The notes beneath the pieces were generated by a model. It saw only the letters and a program-made list of their open reading frames with translations. It was not told the DNA's origin and did not search any database. Position numbers and translations under genes: made by a program. Positions 1 to 14,500 of a DNA stretch of 64,000 nt are shown here, in pieces. Position 1 is the first letter of the stretch. Each line of letters begins with the position of its first letter. The stretch comes from Egibacter rhizosphaerae (GTDB lineage: Bacteria > Actinomycetota > Nitriliruptoria > Euzebyales > Egibacteraceae): the NCBI RefSeq assembly GCF_004322855.1, contig NZ_CP036402.1:2852001-2916000 (forward strand), in the 5' to 3' direction.

Positions 1-471
<471 letters not shown>

Positions 472-502
472 CGAGGCTGCCCCGTCGAGCACGCACGTCC
501 CA

Positions 503-536
503 CCGTCGGCCCCGCCCCTGTTGGCGGGGCCGACGG
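503..536. terminator. Perfect hairpin between convergent rpoC and lipoprotein gene
   Basis: Bases 503-516 and 523-536 are exact reverse complements (14 bp, nearly all G-C) around the 6-base loop CCTGTT. The hairpin lies 32 bp after the rpoC stop and 8 bp before the stop of the converging gene, where a bidirectional terminator is expected. There is no T-run on either side, as is common for very GC-rich genomes. Function is inferred from position and stem strength. Confidence 0.75.
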
Positions 537-543
537 CGGTCGG

Positions 544-1155
544 TCACTCGTCGCGGTGGGTGAGCCACCCGTCGATGACGACCCGCACGTCCCCGTCGTC
601 GAACTCCTCGCGCACCGCTGCGGCCAGCGGACCGCGCGGGTCGACGACCGTCACCTCCAAGGCGTCGCCGACGGCGCGATAGCCGAGGACCGTCGCGTCC
701 CGCTCGTCGGCCAGGTCGAGGACCGCGTCGCGCGCCTCGGCGACTGCGCCCTCGATCGGTCCACCCGTCGTGCTCGTCCCTGCGGGCTCACCCGAGACCG
801 CCGCGGGAGCTTCGGTCAGGGTAAGCCGCTCCCCGTCGAAGGTACCGGTGAGCCGCGCCGCGCCCCAGAGCACGCCCCCGTCGCGGCCGGCACCGTCGAG
901 GCCGTCGAGGTCGTCGGGATCGAGTCCCTCGATGCCGACCCCGGCACCGCACTGGGGCGGCAGCGACTCGCGAACCACCGCGCAGACCTGCGGTTCGGCC
1001 CCGTCGGCAACGATGACGGTGCCCTCCACCTCCACGAGTGGGGCATCGTCCGGCTCCCAGCCGTCATCGGTCTGCGGGTCCGCGCGGTCGTCGCTCCCGC
1101 ACGCGGCCAGCAGGAGCCCGAGGGTGAGCATCGTGCCGAGCGCGGTGCGGCGCAT
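544..1155 (-). CDS. Secreted lipoprotein of unknown function
   Basis: This 203-residue protein starts with a typical lipoprotein signal: Arg-Arg at residues 2-3, a hydrophobic stretch, and the lipobox LLAAC with the Cys at about residue 19, followed by a flexible acidic linker (GSDDRADPQTDDGWEPDD). It should be exported and lipid-anchored on the outer face of the membrane. The rest holds two more Cys residues near residues 57 and 69 and is otherwise acidic; I do not recognise a family. The ATG at 1155 is chosen because GAGGAG sits six bases upstream and the signal peptide begins there, although the frame is open much further upstream. It converges on rpoC and is transcribed away from the str operon. 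Confidence 0.75.
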   Translation of the reverse strand: MRRTALGTMLTLGLLLAACGSDDRADPQTDDGWEPDDAPLVEVEGTVIVADGAEPQVCAVVRESLPPQCGAGVGIEGLDPDDLDGLDGAGRDGGVLWGAARLTGTFDGERLTLTEAPAAVSGEPAGTSTTGGPIEGAVAEARDAVLDLADERDATVLGYRAVGDALEVTVVDPRGPLAAAVREEFDDGDVRVVIDGWLTHRDE

Positions 1156-1257
1156 GAGGGGCTCCTCGTCGATGTCGGGTTCCCGCCGCGACGGGGCGGG
1201 TGATCGTCGAGGCGCGTAGGACGTCGCCCCGCCGGCGGAGGTTCCGCCGGTCCCAAG

Positions 1258-1286
1258 TTGACATCGCCTCGCGCCACCCATAGGCT
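1258..1286 (+). promoter_or_regulatory. Strong sigma-70-type promoter for the str operon
   Basis: TTGACA at 1258-1263 is a perfect -35 box. After exactly 17 bases comes TAGGCT at 1281-1286, a good actinobacterial -10 (TANNNT). It faces rpsL, whose start is 360 bp downstream, so it predicts a leader of roughly 350 nt. It is the best promoter match in the window and lies in the only large gap before the ribosomal gene array. Confidence 0.8.
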
Positions 1287-1646
1287 TGGCGGTCGTGGTG
1301 GCGCTCGGCTCGTTCCCGGGCGCCCTCGATTCACGCCATCGACTCGTTCGAAGGCCGAACCGGGGTCCAGCCCCGGTGCAGCGAGCTGGCGCGTGCGCCG
1401 CCGCTGTCGGCCGCACCACGCAGCCCGATGAGGGGTACTGCGGGGTGAGCACCAACCGAAACGCCCGGCCCCGTGGATCGGGGTGCCCGCACCATGCGGG
1501 CGGACGACAACGATCGGGCACGGGACGCGACCGACCGCTCGGACCCGTGCCTGCACGGCCCCGGATCGACGACCCCCTGAGCGGGGGCTGACCGGGGGTG
1601 TGCGATCAGCGCCCTGCCAGCACAGACCGGAGGCGGTCCAGACGCC
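1287..1646 (+). other. Long untranslated leader of the str operon
   Basis: No convincing gene is seen between the promoter at 1258 and rpsL at 1647. The stretch contains short hairpins, the clearest being GCCCGCA / TGCGGGC (1485-1491 with 1495-1501, three-base loop), and a C5/G5 pair around 1573-1587. A leader this long before rpsL could carry attenuation or autoregulation, but no known leader motif is recognised. Small open frames inside it lack convincing ribosome-binding sites. Confidence 0.45.
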
Positions 1647-2018
1647 ATGCCAACCATCCAGCAACTCGTCCGCAAGGGACGCAAGCAGCGCGCCGAGAAG
1701 GCGACGACCCCGGCACTGAAGGGTTCCCCTCAGCGCCGAGGTGTCTGCACGCGCGTCTACACGACGACGCCGAAGAAGCCCAACTCGGCACTGCGCAAGG
1801 TGTGCCGTGTCCGGCTCACCTCGGGCATCGAGGTCACGGCTTACATCCCCGGCGAGGGCCACAACCTGCAGGAGCACTCCATCGTGCTCGTGCGTGGCGG
1901 CCGGGTGAAGGATCTGCCGGGCGTGCGCTACAAGGTCGTGCGCTCGGCCCTCGACGCGGCCGCTGTCCGGGGCCGCAAGCAGGCACGGTCGAAGTACGGC
2001 GCGAAGAGGGAGGGCTAG
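1647..2018 (+). CDS. rpsL: 30S ribosomal protein S12
   Basis: S12 is part of the decoding centre of the small subunit. The 123-residue protein has the full family sequence from [12 protein letters not shown] through [10 protein letters not shown] and [12 protein letters not shown] to a basic end. Lys43 (in TPKKPNS) and Lys88 (in GRVKDLP), the residues whose change causes streptomycin resistance or dependence, are both wild type, so the protein is predicted to be streptomycin-sensitive. A GGAGG lies 13 bases before the ATG. It is the first gene of the str operon and rpsG follows two bases after its stop. Confidence 0.98.
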   Translation: MPTIQQLVRKGRKQRAEKATTPALKGSPQRRGVCTRVYTTTPKKPNSALRKVCRVRLTSGIEVTAYIPGEGHNLQEHSIVLVRGGRVKDLPGVRYKVVRSALDAAAVRGRKQARSKYGAKREG

Positions 2019-2020
2019 CG

Positions 2021-2491
2021 ATGCCGCGGAAGGGCCCCGCTCCCGAGCGCAAGCTCGACCCGGACCCCAAGTTCCAGAGCGTCCTCGTCACCCAGCTCAT
2101 CAACAAGGTGATGCAGGACGGCAAGCGCTCGAAGGCCGAGGGGATCGTCTACGACGCGTTCGAGCGCGTCGAGCAGCGCACCGGCACCGACCCGGTCGCG
2201 ACGTTCAAGAAGGCGATCGAGAACACCAAGCCGGTGCTCGAGGTCAAGAGCCGACGCGTGGGCGGCGCCACCTACCAGGTGCCGATCGAGGTACGGCAGG
2301 GCCGGGGCACGACGCTGGCGCTGCGGTGGCTGTCGACCTACTCGAGGCAGCGCCGCGAGCACTCGATGGCGGACCGGCTCGCCAACGAGCTCCTCGACGC
2401 GAGCAACAACGGCGGTGCGTCGGTCAAGCGCAAGGAAGACACGCACAAGATGGCGGAAGCCAACAAGGCGTTCGCCCACTACCGCTGGTAG
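2021..2491 (+). CDS. rpsG: 30S ribosomal protein S7
   Basis: S7 is a primary 16S rRNA-binding protein that organises the 3' head domain near the E site. The protein is 156 residues, the normal length, beginning [18 protein letters not shown] and containing the conserved [19 protein letters not shown] and [12 protein letters not shown] segments; it ends FAHYRW, the typical actinobacterial end. The ATG at 2021 lies two bases after the rpsL stop with GGGAGGG inside the rpsL end, indicating translational coupling. Confidence 0.98.
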   Translation: MPRKGPAPERKLDPDPKFQSVLVTQLINKVMQDGKRSKAEGIVYDAFERVEQRTGTDPVATFKKAIENTKPVLEVKSRRVGGATYQVPIEVRQGRGTTLALRWLSTYSRQRREHSMADRLANELLDASNNGGASVKRKEDTHKMAEANKAFAHYRW

Positions 2492-2546
2492 CGGCGACCG
2501 CGCCGCACCCGCACGTGCAACGAACACCCGAGAGGACGATCGGTAT

Positions 2547-4694
<2,148 letters not shown>

Positions 4695-4776
4695 GGATCT
4701 GATCACACCCCCGCCAAGGATGTCTTCGCGGGCGGGCACCGGACAGCGCAGACGAGCGTTCAGAGGAGCCACCGAG

Positions 4777-5964
<1,188 letters not shown>

Positions 5965-6169
5965 GCGCGGCTGTCGGGTCGGGGGCTGGTGGGCTCTCGA
6001 CCCGGCGGCCGCGGCGCCACCCGCGGCGCGTCCGAGCCTCATCCGCCGCTGCCACCACCCCCGCGACACGCCACACGCCTCGCGGGGGCACTCCCCGCCA
6101 GCCCACGAGCCACGACCAGCGCACACGGACCACCACACCCCGCGACGCGAGCACGCAGAAGGCTGAGGA

Positions 6170-6478
6170 ATGGCAGACCAGAAGATCCGCATCCGCCTGA
6201 AGGCCTACGACCACGAGGTCATCGACGCCTCGGCGCGCAAGATCGTCGACACGGTCGAGCGCACCGGCGCCCGCATCACCGGACCCGTACCCCTGCCCAC
6301 CGAGAAGAACATGTTCTGCGTGATCCGCTCGCCGCACAAGTACAAGGACTCGCGCGAGCACTTCGAGATGCGCACCCACAAGCGGCTCATCGATATCCAC
6401 GACCCGACCCAGAAGACCGTCGACTCGCTGATGCGGCTCGACCTCCCGGCGGGCGTCGACATCGAGATCAAGCTCTGA
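6170..6478 (+). CDS. rpsJ: 30S ribosomal protein S10
   Basis: S10 (NusE) binds the 30S head and also takes part in antitermination with NusB. The 102-residue sequence [18 protein letters not shown]... [31 protein letters not shown] is canonical. It opens the S10 gene array after a 205-bp gap from tuf that shows GC-rich inverted segments but no clear promoter. A GAGG-containing purine stretch precedes the ATG. Confidence 0.98.
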   Translation: MADQKIRIRLKAYDHEVIDASARKIVDTVERTGARITGPVPLPTEKNMFCVIRSPHKYKDSREHFEMRTHKRLIDIHDPTQKTVDSLMRLDLPAGVDIEIKL

Positions 6479-6607
6479 CCACACGCCGAACGGCGCCGCC
6501 GGCCATCGGCGCCGGGGTGCGCCACGACACCCCCGTGGTGGGGACGTCGGCGTACCGCCGTAGCAGCACCAACCCGGACATCGAACAGGACGCGAGGCGA
6601 GCAGACG

Positions 6608-7264
6608 ATGGTTGCACGAGGGATTCTCGGCACGAAGGTCGGGATGACGCAGGTGTTCGACGATGACGCCCACGTCATCCCGGTCACGGTCGTGCGCGCG
6701 GGGCCGTGCCCCGTCGTGCAGGTCCGCACGCCCGAGCGGGACGGCTACCACGCCGTGCAGCTGGGGTACGGCACCGACGACAACCCCACGAAGCCCGTGG
6801 CCGGACACTTCGCCGCGGCGGGCGTCGAGCCCACCGAGCACCTGGTGGAGTTGCCGCTCGAGGGCGAGTACCAGCCCGGCGACGTGGTCACCGTGGCCCA
6901 GTTCGTCGACGGGCAGCACGTCGATGTCGCCGGCACGAGCAAGGGCAAGGGTTTCGCCGGCGTGATGAAGCGCCACGGCTTCGGGGGTCAGCGCGCCAGC
7001 CACGGTGCCCACAAGACCCACCGGGCGCCCGGCGCCATCGGAGGCGCCGCGACGCCGTCGCGGGTCTTCCCCGGTAAGCGCATGGCCGGCCGCATGGGTG
7101 CCGAGCGCGTGACGGTGCAGAGCCTCGAGCTCGTGCGGGTCGATCCCGAGCGCAACCTGCTGCTGATCCGTGGGAGCGTGCCCGGGCCGAACGGCGGCCT
7201 GCTGGACATCCGTGACGCCGCCAAGCGGCCGAGCCCCGCGGGCGCCGAGGGAGGTGACGAGTGA
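6608..7264 (+). CDS. rplC: 50S ribosomal protein L3
   Basis: L3 is an early 23S rRNA-binding protein whose loop reaches the peptidyl transferase region. The 218-residue protein begins [17 protein letters not shown] and contains the conserved [24 protein letters not shown] and GKRMAGRMG segments. Its TGA overlaps the ATG of rplD by one base (TGATG at 7262-7266), so the two genes are coupled. Confidence 0.98.
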   Translation: MVARGILGTKVGMTQVFDDDAHVIPVTVVRAGPCPVVQVRTPERDGYHAVQLGYGTDDNPTKPVAGHFAAAGVEPTEHLVELPLEGEYQPGDVVTVAQFVDGQHVDVAGTSKGKGFAGVMKRHGFGGQRASHGAHKTHRAPGAIGGAATPSRVFPGKRMAGRMGAERVTVQSLELVRVDPERNLLLIRGSVPGPNGGLLDIRDAAKRPSPAGAEGGDE

Positions 7265-8289
7265 TGGCCCAGCACGCGACGACCGAGGTGCAGGCCGAAG
7301 TCCTCGACGAGCAGGGCGCGGTCGTCGACACGGTCGACCTCGCGCCCGAGTGGTTCGGGGTCGAGCCGAACGTGCCGGTCATGCACCAGGTGGTGACCGC
7401 GCAGCTCGCGAACGCGCGGCGCGACACCGCGAAGACGAAGACGCGCGGCGAGCGGCGCGGCGGTGGCCGCAAGCCCTGGCGCCAGAAGGGGACCGGGCGT
7501 GCCCGCCAGGGGTCCATCCGGGCGCCCCAGTGGGTCGGCGGCGGTGTCGCGCACGGCCCCACCGGCCAGCAGAACCACGGGCAGCGGGTCAACAAGAAGG
7601 TCAAGCGCAAGGCGCTGGCCGGCGCGCTCTCCGACCGTGCGGGCGAGGAGGCCCTCAAGGTCGTGCGCGGACTCGCTCCCGAGGTCCCGCGGACGAAGGC
7701 CGCGCGGGCCTTCCTCTCCGGTGCCGGGATCGAGGACGCGAAGGTCCTGCTCGTGCTGGCAGGCCGGCACGTGGGGGTGGAGAAGAGCTTCGACAACCTG
7801 CCCAACGTGCACGTGTTGATGGTCGACCAGCTGAACACGTACGACGTGCTGCGTAGCGACGTCGTCGTCGTGCAGGAGGACGCCCTGGCGTTGATCGGCA
7901 CCGGGCAGCGCGCGACCGCGACCGGGGACGACGCGGATGCGGGGGTGACGACCAGTGAGGAACGCGCGCGACGTCATCATCGCCCCGGTGGTGAGCGAGA
8001 AGAGCTACGAGCTGCTCGACGAGGGCCGCTACACGTTCCTCGTGCACCCCGAGGCGAACAAGACCGAGATCAAGCAGGCCGTCGAGGAGATCTGGGACGT
8101 GTCGGTCGCCAAGGTGAACACCTTGAACCGCAAGGGCAAGCGCAAGCGCTTCCGGTTCACCGAGGGCCGACGCAAGGACACCAAGCGCGCGATCGTGATC
8201 CTCGCCGACGGCGACGAGATCGACATCTTCGACGCCGGCCTCTAGCCGTCGGCGCGGACGACCACCCCGAGCAAGCACACGAAGGCTGA
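7264..8289 (+). CDS. rplD: 50S ribosomal protein L4, reading frame lacks its normal stop (apparent frameshift)
   Basis: L4 binds 23S rRNA and lines the nascent-peptide exit tunnel. The conserved protein is intact: [27 protein letters not shown], the tunnel-loop region, and the C-terminal [15 protein letters not shown]-like end near residue 212. After ...GDDADAG the frame does not stop but runs to 8289 through the whole of rplW in another frame, giving about 115 extra Arg-rich residues with no family similarity. If the G5 run at 7941-7945 had one G fewer, TGA at 7946-7948 would end L4 at about 227 residues, just before the rplW start. A sequencing or real single-base insertion is therefore likely. 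The ATG at 7264 is preferred to the GTG at 7261. Confidence 0.85.
   Translation: MAQHATTEVQAEVLDEQGAVVDTVDLAPEWFGVEPNVPVMHQVVTAQLANARRDTAKTKTRGERRGGGRKPWRQKGTGRARQGSIRAPQWVGGGVAHGPTGQQNHGQRVNKKVKRKALAGALSDRAGEEALKVVRGLAPEVPRTKAARAFLSGAGIEDAKVLLVLAGRHVGVEKSFDNLPNVHVLMVDQLNTYDVLRSDVVVVQEDALALIGTGQRATATGDDADAGVTTSEERARRHHRPGGEREELRAARRGPLHVPRAPRGEQDRDQAGRRGDLGRVGRQGEHLEPQGQAQALPVHRGPTQGHQARDRDPRRRRRDRHLRRRPLAVGADDHPEQAHEG
7955..8245 (+). CDS. rplW: 50S ribosomal protein L23
   Basis: L23 sits at the tunnel exit and is the docking site for trigger factor and SRP. The 96-residue sequence [45 protein letters not shown] is typical, with the Val-Ser-Glu-Lys-Ser segment and a basic RKGKRKRFR loop. The start is GTG at 7955. 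The annotated rplD frame overlaps this gene completely because of the suspected rplD frameshift; the gene order L4-L23-L2 is normal. Confidence 0.97.
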   Translation: MRNARDVIIAPVVSEKSYELLDEGRYTFLVHPEANKTEIKQAVEEIWDVSVAKVNTLNRKGKRKRFRFTEGRRKDTKRAIVILADGDEIDIFDAGL

Positions 8290-8293
8290 GACG

Positions 8294-9127
8294 ATGGCGA
8301 TTCGCAGAGAGAAGCCGATCACCGCCGGACGGCGCGGGATGAGCACGCCGGACTTCGCCGAGGTCACTCGCGGCGAACCGGAGAAGTCGCTCACCAAGCC
8401 GAACCCGAAGCGTGCGGGGCGCAACACCCACGGGCGCATCACGACGCGCCACCAGGGTGGTGGGCACAAGCGCAAGCTGCGCGAGATCGACTTCCGCCGC
8501 ACCAAGGACGGCGTGCCCGCCAGGGTCGCGAGCATCGAGTACGACCCGAACCGGTCGGCGCGCATCGCCCTGCTGAACTATGTGGACGGCGAGAAGCGCT
8601 ACATCCTGGCGCCCGACCGTCTCAAGGTCGGCCAATGGGTCGAATCCGGCGAGGGTGCGGACATCCGCGCCGGCAACGCGTTGCCCCTGCGCAACATCCC
8701 GGTCGGAACGACCGTGCACGCCGTCGAGTTGCGTCCCGGGGGTGGCGCAAAGCTCGGGCGCAGCGCGGGTAACCGCGTGCAGTTGCTCGCCAAGGAGGGC
8801 AAGAAGGCCGCGGTGCGTCTGCCCTCCGGTGAGGTCCGCCTGGTCCTCGCGGATTGCCGGGCCACCGTCGGCTCGGTGGGCAACGCGGAGCACGAGCTCG
8901 TGCAGGTCGGCAAGGCCGGCCGCAGCCGGTGGAAGAACCAGCGGCCGACGACCCGGGGTGTCGCGATGAACCCGGCCGACCACCCGCTCGGTGGCGGCGA
9001 GGGCAAGAGCTCGGGTGGGCGGCACCCCACAAACCCCAAGGGCAAGCCCGAGGGCCGCACCCGCAAGGCCAAGAAGGCGTCCGACGCCGACATCATCCGC
9101 CGGCGCGGCAAGCGCCGTCGTCGCTAG
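8294..9127 (+). CDS. rplB: 50S ribosomal protein L2
   Basis: L2 is needed for subunit association and peptidyl transferase assembly. The 277-residue protein has [26 protein letters not shown] near the N-terminus and the C-terminal [21 protein letters not shown] signature containing the conserved His implicated in activity, followed by a basic tail. The ATG at 8294 follows a GAAGGCTGAG purine stretch. Confidence 0.98.
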   Translation: MAIRREKPITAGRRGMSTPDFAEVTRGEPEKSLTKPNPKRAGRNTHGRITTRHQGGGHKRKLREIDFRRTKDGVPARVASIEYDPNRSARIALLNYVDGEKRYILAPDRLKVGQWVESGEGADIRAGNALPLRNIPVGTTVHAVELRPGGGAKLGRSAGNRVQLLAKEGKKAAVRLPSGEVRLVLADCRATVGSVGNAEHELVQVGKAGRSRWKNQRPTTRGVAMNPADHPLGGGEGKSSGGRHPTNPKGKPEGRTRKAKKASDADIIRRRGKRRRR

Positions 9128-9148
9128 GGCAGAAAGGGCTGACACGCC

Positions 9149-9439
9149 ATGCCGCGCAGCGTCAAGAAGGGTCCGTTCGTCGATCTGCATCTCGAGAAGA
9201 AGGTCGACGAGCTCAACCGCAAGAACGAGAAGCGCGTCATCAAGACCTGGTCGCGCCGCTCGGAGATCTCGCCCGAGATGGTCGGCCACACGATCGCGGT
9301 GCACGACGGCCGGAAGCACGTGCCGGTGTTCATCAGCGAGTCGATGGTCGGGCACAAGCTCGGTGAGTTCGCGCCCACGCGCGCCATCAAGTGGCGCGGA
9401 GCGGGGGAGAAGCAGCAGGTCCGAGGCAAGCGCCGGTAG
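9149..9439 (+). CDS. rpsS: 30S ribosomal protein S19
   Basis: S19 binds 16S rRNA in the head with S13 and contacts the A-site finger. The 96 residues [23 protein letters not shown]... [32 protein letters not shown] are canonical for the family. AGAAAGG lies upstream. It follows rplB by 21 bases. Confidence 0.98.
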   Translation: MPRSVKKGPFVDLHLEKKVDELNRKNEKRVIKTWSRRSEISPEMVGHTIAVHDGRKHVPVFISESMVGHKLGEFAPTRAIKWRGAGEKQQVRGKRR

Positions 9440-9506
9440 ACCCTCGGAGCCGGTTCGTCCGGCCCGGGACAACGATTGCTGGGAAAGAACCAGGCAAGGA
9501 GTCACG

Positions 9507-9971
9507 ATGCAGGCGAAGGCCACGCTCCGCTACGCGCGGGTCGCGCCACCGAAGGTGCGCCAGATCACGCGCGATCTGCGTGGGCTCGGCGTCGAGGAGG
9601 CCCGCGCCGTCCTCGACCTCGAGACCAAGGGCGCGGCGCGAGATGTCCGCAAGACCTTGGACTCGGCCGCCGCCAACGCGGAGAACAACCACGAGCTCGA
9701 TCCCGAGGACCTCGTGATCGAGCGGATCGTGGTCGAGGAGGGCCCCGTCCTGCGGCGGTTCCGGCCGCGCGCGATGGGGCGCGCGACGCGGATCCGCAAG
9801 CGCACCACCCACCTCACCGTGGTCCTCACCGACGGCGAGGACGAGGAGCCCGCCCCGTCACGGGGCAAGGGCGCCTCCAAGGCGGCGGCAGCCGCCGCGA
9901 CGGGGGCGGCCGCCGGTGAGGGCGAGCACGAGTCCAGCCAGTCCGACGGCGACGACGCCGGCAGCGCGTAG
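9507..9971 (+). CDS. rplV: 50S ribosomal protein L22 with C-terminal extension
   Basis: L22 spans the large subunit and lines the exit tunnel. Residues 1-110 are the normal family (QAKATLRYARVAPPKVRQI at the start, then RRFRPRAMGRATRIRKRTTHLTVVL for the tunnel hairpin and end). Residues 111-154 are an added Ala/Gly/Ser/Glu/Asp-rich tail of about 44 residues. The ATG at 9507 has AAGGAG eight bases upstream. The low-complexity tail is probably disordered and lies outside the tunnel domain; similar tails occur on S3, L30 and L17 here. Confidence 0.96.
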   Translation: MQAKATLRYARVAPPKVRQITRDLRGLGVEEARAVLDLETKGAARDVRKTLDSAAANAENNHELDPEDLVIERIVVEEGPVLRRFRPRAMGRATRIRKRTTHLTVVLTDGEDEEPAPSRGKGASKAAAAAATGAAAGEGEHESSQSDGDDAGSA

Positions 9972-9989
9972 GCCGCAGAGGAGATCGAA

Positions 9990-11102
<1,113 letters not shown>

Positions 11103-11134
11103 CGCGCCCCCCGAGCGAACGAGGAGCAACGGCG

Positions 11135-11548
11135 ATGCTAGCCCCCAGGAAGGTCTACTACCGCAAGCAGCACCGTGGCCGCACCCGCGGCCTGTCGAAG
11201 GGGCACACCGAGATCGCGTTCGGCGACTACGGGCTGCAGACGCTCGACCCGGGCTGGATCACGAACCGTCAGATCGAGGCGGCCCGTATCGCCATGACCC
11301 GGTACATCAAGCGACAGGGGAAGGTCTGGATCACGATCTTCCCGCACAAGGCGTACACGAAGAAGCCGGCCGAGACCCGCATGGGCTCGGGCAAGGGCTC
11401 GCCCGAGGGCTGGGTCGCGGTGGTCAAGCCGGGGCGGATCATGTTCGAGCTCTCCGGCGTGAACCACGAGACCGCTCGCGAGGCGATGCGCCTCGCGGGG
11501 CACAAGCTGCCCGTCCGTACCAGGTTCGTCGCACGCGAGAGCGAGTAG
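11135..11548 (+). CDS. rplP: 50S ribosomal protein L16
   Basis: L16 helps form the A-site and binds tRNA on the large subunit. The 137-residue sequence has [14 protein letters not shown], the [19 protein letters not shown] segment and [24 protein letters not shown], the conserved loop close to the peptidyl transferase centre. The N-terminus [11 protein letters not shown] differs slightly from the usual MLMPKRVKYRK. GAGGAG precedes the ATG. Confidence 0.97.
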   Translation: MLAPRKVYYRKQHRGRTRGLSKGHTEIAFGDYGLQTLDPGWITNRQIEAARIAMTRYIKRQGKVWITIFPHKAYTKKPAETRMGSGKGSPEGWVAVVKPGRIMFELSGVNHETAREAMRLAGHKLPVRTRFVARESE

Positions 11549-11648
11549 GCCAACACGCGGGTCGCCGAACACCGCGTCGGCCGGCGTCCCGCTTTGTCAC
11601 CGGCGCGACGCGGCCCGCCCGGCGCGAGCCCGAGAGGAGACCGACACC

Positions 11649-11858
11649 ATGAACGCACAGGAGCTCCGGGAGCTCTCCGATGAGGAGCTCGTCGAGCAGC
11701 ACGACGAGCTGAAGGAGGAGCTGTTCAACCTGCGCTTCCAGATGGCGACCGGCCAGCTCGACAACCCGCGTCGGTTGCAGCAGGTCCGCCGCGACATCGC
11801 GCGTGTCCTGACCGTGCAGCGCGAACGGGAGCTGTCGGCCGCCCGTTCCGACGCGTAG
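11649..11858 (+). CDS. rpmC: 50S ribosomal protein L29
   Basis: L29 lies beside L23 at the tunnel exit. The 69-residue protein is a short helical hairpin with the family segment [44 protein letters not shown] lies upstream of the ATG. It is 100 bp after rplP in the usual L16-L29-S17 order. Confidence 0.97.
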   Translation: MNAQELRELSDEELVEQHDELKEELFNLRFQMATGQLDNPRRLQQVRRDIARVLTVQRERELSAARSDA

Positions 11859-11927
11859 CCGGCCCGCGCGTCCGGGCGTCCGCGCGCCCGACCCCGATCC
11901 CGAGAACGACCCCTGAGGAGGACCAGC

Positions 11928-12212
11928 GTGAGCACCGAGACCGCTCCGGAGCCGGAGCGACCGCTCAACGAGCGGAAAGTGCGGCAGGGCATCGTCGTGA
12001 GCGACAAGATGGACAAGACCGTCGTCGTGCTCGTCGAGCGTCGCACCACTCACCCGCTCTACCACAAGATCATCAAGAAGAGCGAGAAGTTCCACGCCCA
12101 CGACGAGGACAACGACGCTCGCGAGGGCGATCGTGTGCGGATCTCCGAGACGCGCCCGTTGTCGAAGCGCAAGCGCTGGCGGCTCGTCGGGGTCCTCGAG
12201 CGCGCCAAGTAG
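11928..12212 (+). CDS. rpsQ: 30S ribosomal protein S17
   Basis: S17 is a primary 16S rRNA-binding protein with an OB fold. The 94-residue protein contains [27 protein letters not shown] and the C-terminal [21 protein letters not shown], both typical. It has a 15-residue acidic/Pro N-terminal lead. The start is GTG at 11928 after GAGGAGGA. Confidence 0.97.
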   Translation: MSTETAPEPERPLNERKVRQGIVVSDKMDKTVVVLVERRTTHPLYHKIIKKSEKFHAHDEDNDAREGDRVRISETRPLSKRKRWRLVGVLERAK

Positions 12213-12329
12213 GCGCGCCGACCCAACTGGGCCGCGCCGCGCAGCGCGCGGCCGAAGGAAGGAGCGCGCGGCGCCGGACGCGCCGCGTGACAGCGAAGTT
12301 CACCGCGAACGAGCAGGAAGAGCGAACCG

Positions 12330-12698
12330 ATGATCCAGCAGGAATCGAGGTTGCGGGTCGCCGACAACACGGGCGCCCGCGAGGTGTTGTGCGTCCGTGT
12401 GCTCGGGGGATCCGGGCGGCGGTACGCCTCGCTCGGCGACGAGATCGTCGCGACGGTCAAGCAGGCGATCCCCGCCGCCGGGGTGAAGCGCGGCGACGTC
12501 GTCCACGCGGTCGTCGTGCGCACCCGCAAGGAGCGCCGACGCAACGACGGCACCTACATCCGCTTCGACGACAACGCCTGCGTGCTCGTGAACAACACCG
12601 GCGCGCCGCGCGGCACCCGCATCTTCGGCCCCGTGGCACGGGAGCTGCGGCAGCGGCGGTTCATGCGGATCGTGTCGCTCGCGCCCGAGGTGCTGTAG
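12330..12698 (+). CDS. rplN: 50S ribosomal protein L14
   Basis: L14 forms bridges to the small subunit and is the binding site for RsfS. The 122-residue protein [28 protein letters not shown]... and [34 protein letters not shown] is fully canonical, ending with [23 protein letters not shown] lies upstream. Confidence 0.98.
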   Translation: MIQQESRLRVADNTGAREVLCVRVLGGSGRRYASLGDEIVATVKQAIPAAGVKRGDVVHAVVVRTRKERRRNDGTYIRFDDNACVLVNNTGAPRGTRIFGPVARELRQRRFMRIVSLAPEVL

Positions 12699-12762
12699 TC
12701 ACCGCCACCGGAGAGTGCCCGGCCCGCTCCGGGTCATGGGCGATGGGGAGCAGGAGAACGCT

Positions 12763-13080
12763 ATGCAGCGCATCAAGAAGGACGACCGAGTGAAGGTCAT
12801 CACCGGCAAGGACCGCGGCACGACCGGCCGGGTCGTGCGCGTCTGGCCGAGCGACGGCCGTGTCATGGTCGAGGGCGTGAACGTGCAGACCAAGCACACC
12901 CCCATCCAGCGTTCGCGCACGGGGACCACCGAGGGGGGGATCGTCCACGAGGAAGCGCCGCTGCCGGCGTCGAACGTGCTCCCGATCTGCGAGGAGTGCG
13001 GGGAGGCGACACGCGTCGGCGCCAAGTTCGTCGACGGCGTCAAGCACCGCAATTGCCGCGCCTGCGACGCGACGTTCTAG
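12763..13080 (+). CDS. rplX: 50S ribosomal protein L24
   Basis: L24 initiates large-subunit assembly. The 105-residue protein begins [22 protein letters not shown], the KOW motif region, and ends with [10 protein letters not shown]... NCRACDATF, two Cys-X2-Cys pairs that could hold zinc. The ATG at 12763 with CAGGAG upstream is chosen because the KOW motif starts there; the frame is open further upstream. Confidence 0.97.
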   Translation: MQRIKKDDRVKVITGKDRGTTGRVVRVWPSDGRVMVEGVNVQTKHTPIQRSRTGTTEGGIVHEEAPLPASNVLPICEECGEATRVGAKFVDGVKHRNCRACDATF

Positions 13081-13091
13081 GAGCCAGCGCC

Positions 13092-13667
13092 ATGTCGACC
13101 ACTGAGACCACCAACTACGTGCCGCGGCTCAAGCAGCGGTATCACGACGAGCTACGCGATCAGCTGCAGTCGCAGCTGGGCCTCGACAACGTGATGCAGG
13201 TGCCGCGGCTCGAGAAGATCACCGTGAACATGGGCATCGGGGAGGCGGTGCAGGACGCGCGGGCGCTCGAGGGTGCCATGCGCGACCTCGCCACGATCAC
13301 CGGGCAGAAGCCCGTGGCGACCACCGCGCGCAAGTCGATCGCCGGCTTCCGCGTGCGCAAGGGCATGCCGATCGGCGCGAAGGTCACCCTGCGCGGCGAC
13401 CGCATGTGGGACTTCTTCGACCGCCTGCTGTCCGTCGCGCTGCCGCGCATCCGCGACTTCCGCGGGCTGCCGGCGCGCAGCTTCGACGGGCAGGGCAACT
13501 ACACGTTCGGCGTGACCGAACAGCTCATCTTCCCGGAGATCGACTACGACGCGATCGACCGGGTCCGCGGCATGGACATCACGATCGTCACCAGTGCCAC
13601 CAACAACGAGCACGGCCGCGCGCTGCTCGTGGCCTACGGGTTCCCGTTCAGCGACCGGACCTCCTAG
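13092..13667 (+). CDS. rplE: 50S ribosomal protein L5
   Basis: L5 binds 5S rRNA in the central protuberance. The 191-residue sequence has [59 protein letters not shown] and the [14 protein letters not shown]... [10 protein letters not shown] end, all canonical. The ATG at 13092 lies 12 bases after the rplX stop with AGGAG over the stop codon. Confidence 0.98.
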   Translation: MSTTETTNYVPRLKQRYHDELRDQLQSQLGLDNVMQVPRLEKITVNMGIGEAVQDARALEGAMRDLATITGQKPVATTARKSIAGFRVRKGMPIGAKVTLRGDRMWDFFDRLLSVALPRIRDFRGLPARSFDGQGNYTFGVTEQLIFPEIDYDAIDRVRGMDITIVTSATNNEHGRALLVAYGFPFSDRTS

Positions 13668-13731
13668 GTCGGCCCCGCGCGGGGCCACCGTTACCGCCGC
13701 GCCGCAACCGTGATCCGAGCAGGAGCCGTCA

Positions 13732-13917
13732 ATGGCAAAGAAGTCGAACATCGCGCAGGCGTCGCGCCCCCCGAAGTTCCGGGTGCGCGCGCACACGCGC
13801 TGCAGCCGCTGTGGGCGCTCGCGCAGCGTCTATCGCAAGTTCATGCTCTGCCGCGTCTGCTTCCGGGACCTCGCGCACAAGGGCGAGCTCCCGGGGGTGC
13901 GCAAGGCGAGCTGGTAG
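13732..13917 (+). CDS. rpsZ: 30S ribosomal protein S14, zinc-binding type
   Basis: The 61-residue S14 is the short zinc form: [21 protein letters not shown] contains the two Cys-X2-Cys pairs that bind zinc. Family form and position between L5 and S8 are the actinobacterial and firmicute norm; under zinc shortage some actinobacteria express a zinc-free paralogue elsewhere. GCAGGAG lies upstream of the ATG. Confidence 0.98.
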   Translation: MAKKSNIAQASRPPKFRVRAHTRCSRCGRSRSVYRKFMLCRVCFRDLAHKGELPGVRKASW

Positions 13918-14033
13918 GGAGCGCACCGCCCGCGACCGCACACAGACAACGGGAAGTACGGGGCCGGGCGTCCCGAGGCATCGAGCGGATGCCCCGCCGC
14001 CGGTCCCCGCAACCCCTCGAGGAGCGATGCACG

Positions 14034-14432
14034 ATGACGATGACCGACCCGATCGCGGACATGCTCACGCGTATCCGCAACGCGAACGTCGCCTACCGCG
14101 AGGAGATCTCCATGCCCTCCTCGAAGGTGAAGGCGGCGATCGCGGACATCCTCAAGCGTGAGGGATACCTCCGCGACTTCGCGGTGGACCCGACGAAGCC
14201 ACAGGCGACGCTGCGGCTGGCGCTGAAGTACTCATCCCAACGGGAGAAGGCCATCAACGGCATCCGCCGGGTGTCGAAGCCGGGCCTGCGCGTGTACTGC
14301 CAACGCGACGAGGTGCCGCGTGTGCTGGGCGGGCTCGGGATCGCGCTGATCTCGACCTCCCGGGGCTTGATGACCGACCGCGAGGCCCGCAAGCAGGGCA
14401 TCGGCGGGGAGGTAATGGCCTACGTCTGGTAG
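14034..14432 (+). CDS. rpsH: 30S ribosomal protein S8
   Basis: S8 is a primary 16S rRNA binder and, in E. coli, represses the spc operon. The 132-residue protein begins [18 protein letters not shown] and ends with the conserved [24 protein letters not shown]. Two in-frame ATGs (14034 and 14040) are possible; 14034 is nearer to GAGGAG at about 14018-14023. Confidence 0.97.
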   Translation: MTMTDPIADMLTRIRNANVAYREEISMPSSKVKAAIADILKREGYLRDFAVDPTKPQATLRLALKYSSQREKAINGIRRVSKPGLRVYCQRDEVPRVLGGLGIALISTSRGLMTDREARKQGIGGEVMAYVW

Positions 14433-14500
14433 CAGTGCGGTCACGGGCGGAAGGCCCGGATCCGTGGGCGATGTCTGTGACGCGAGAGGAGCGAAGCATC

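Noticed and set aside
4710-4736. Terminator between fusA and tuf
   Set aside because: Only a six-base stem with a 15-base loop; too weak to claim.
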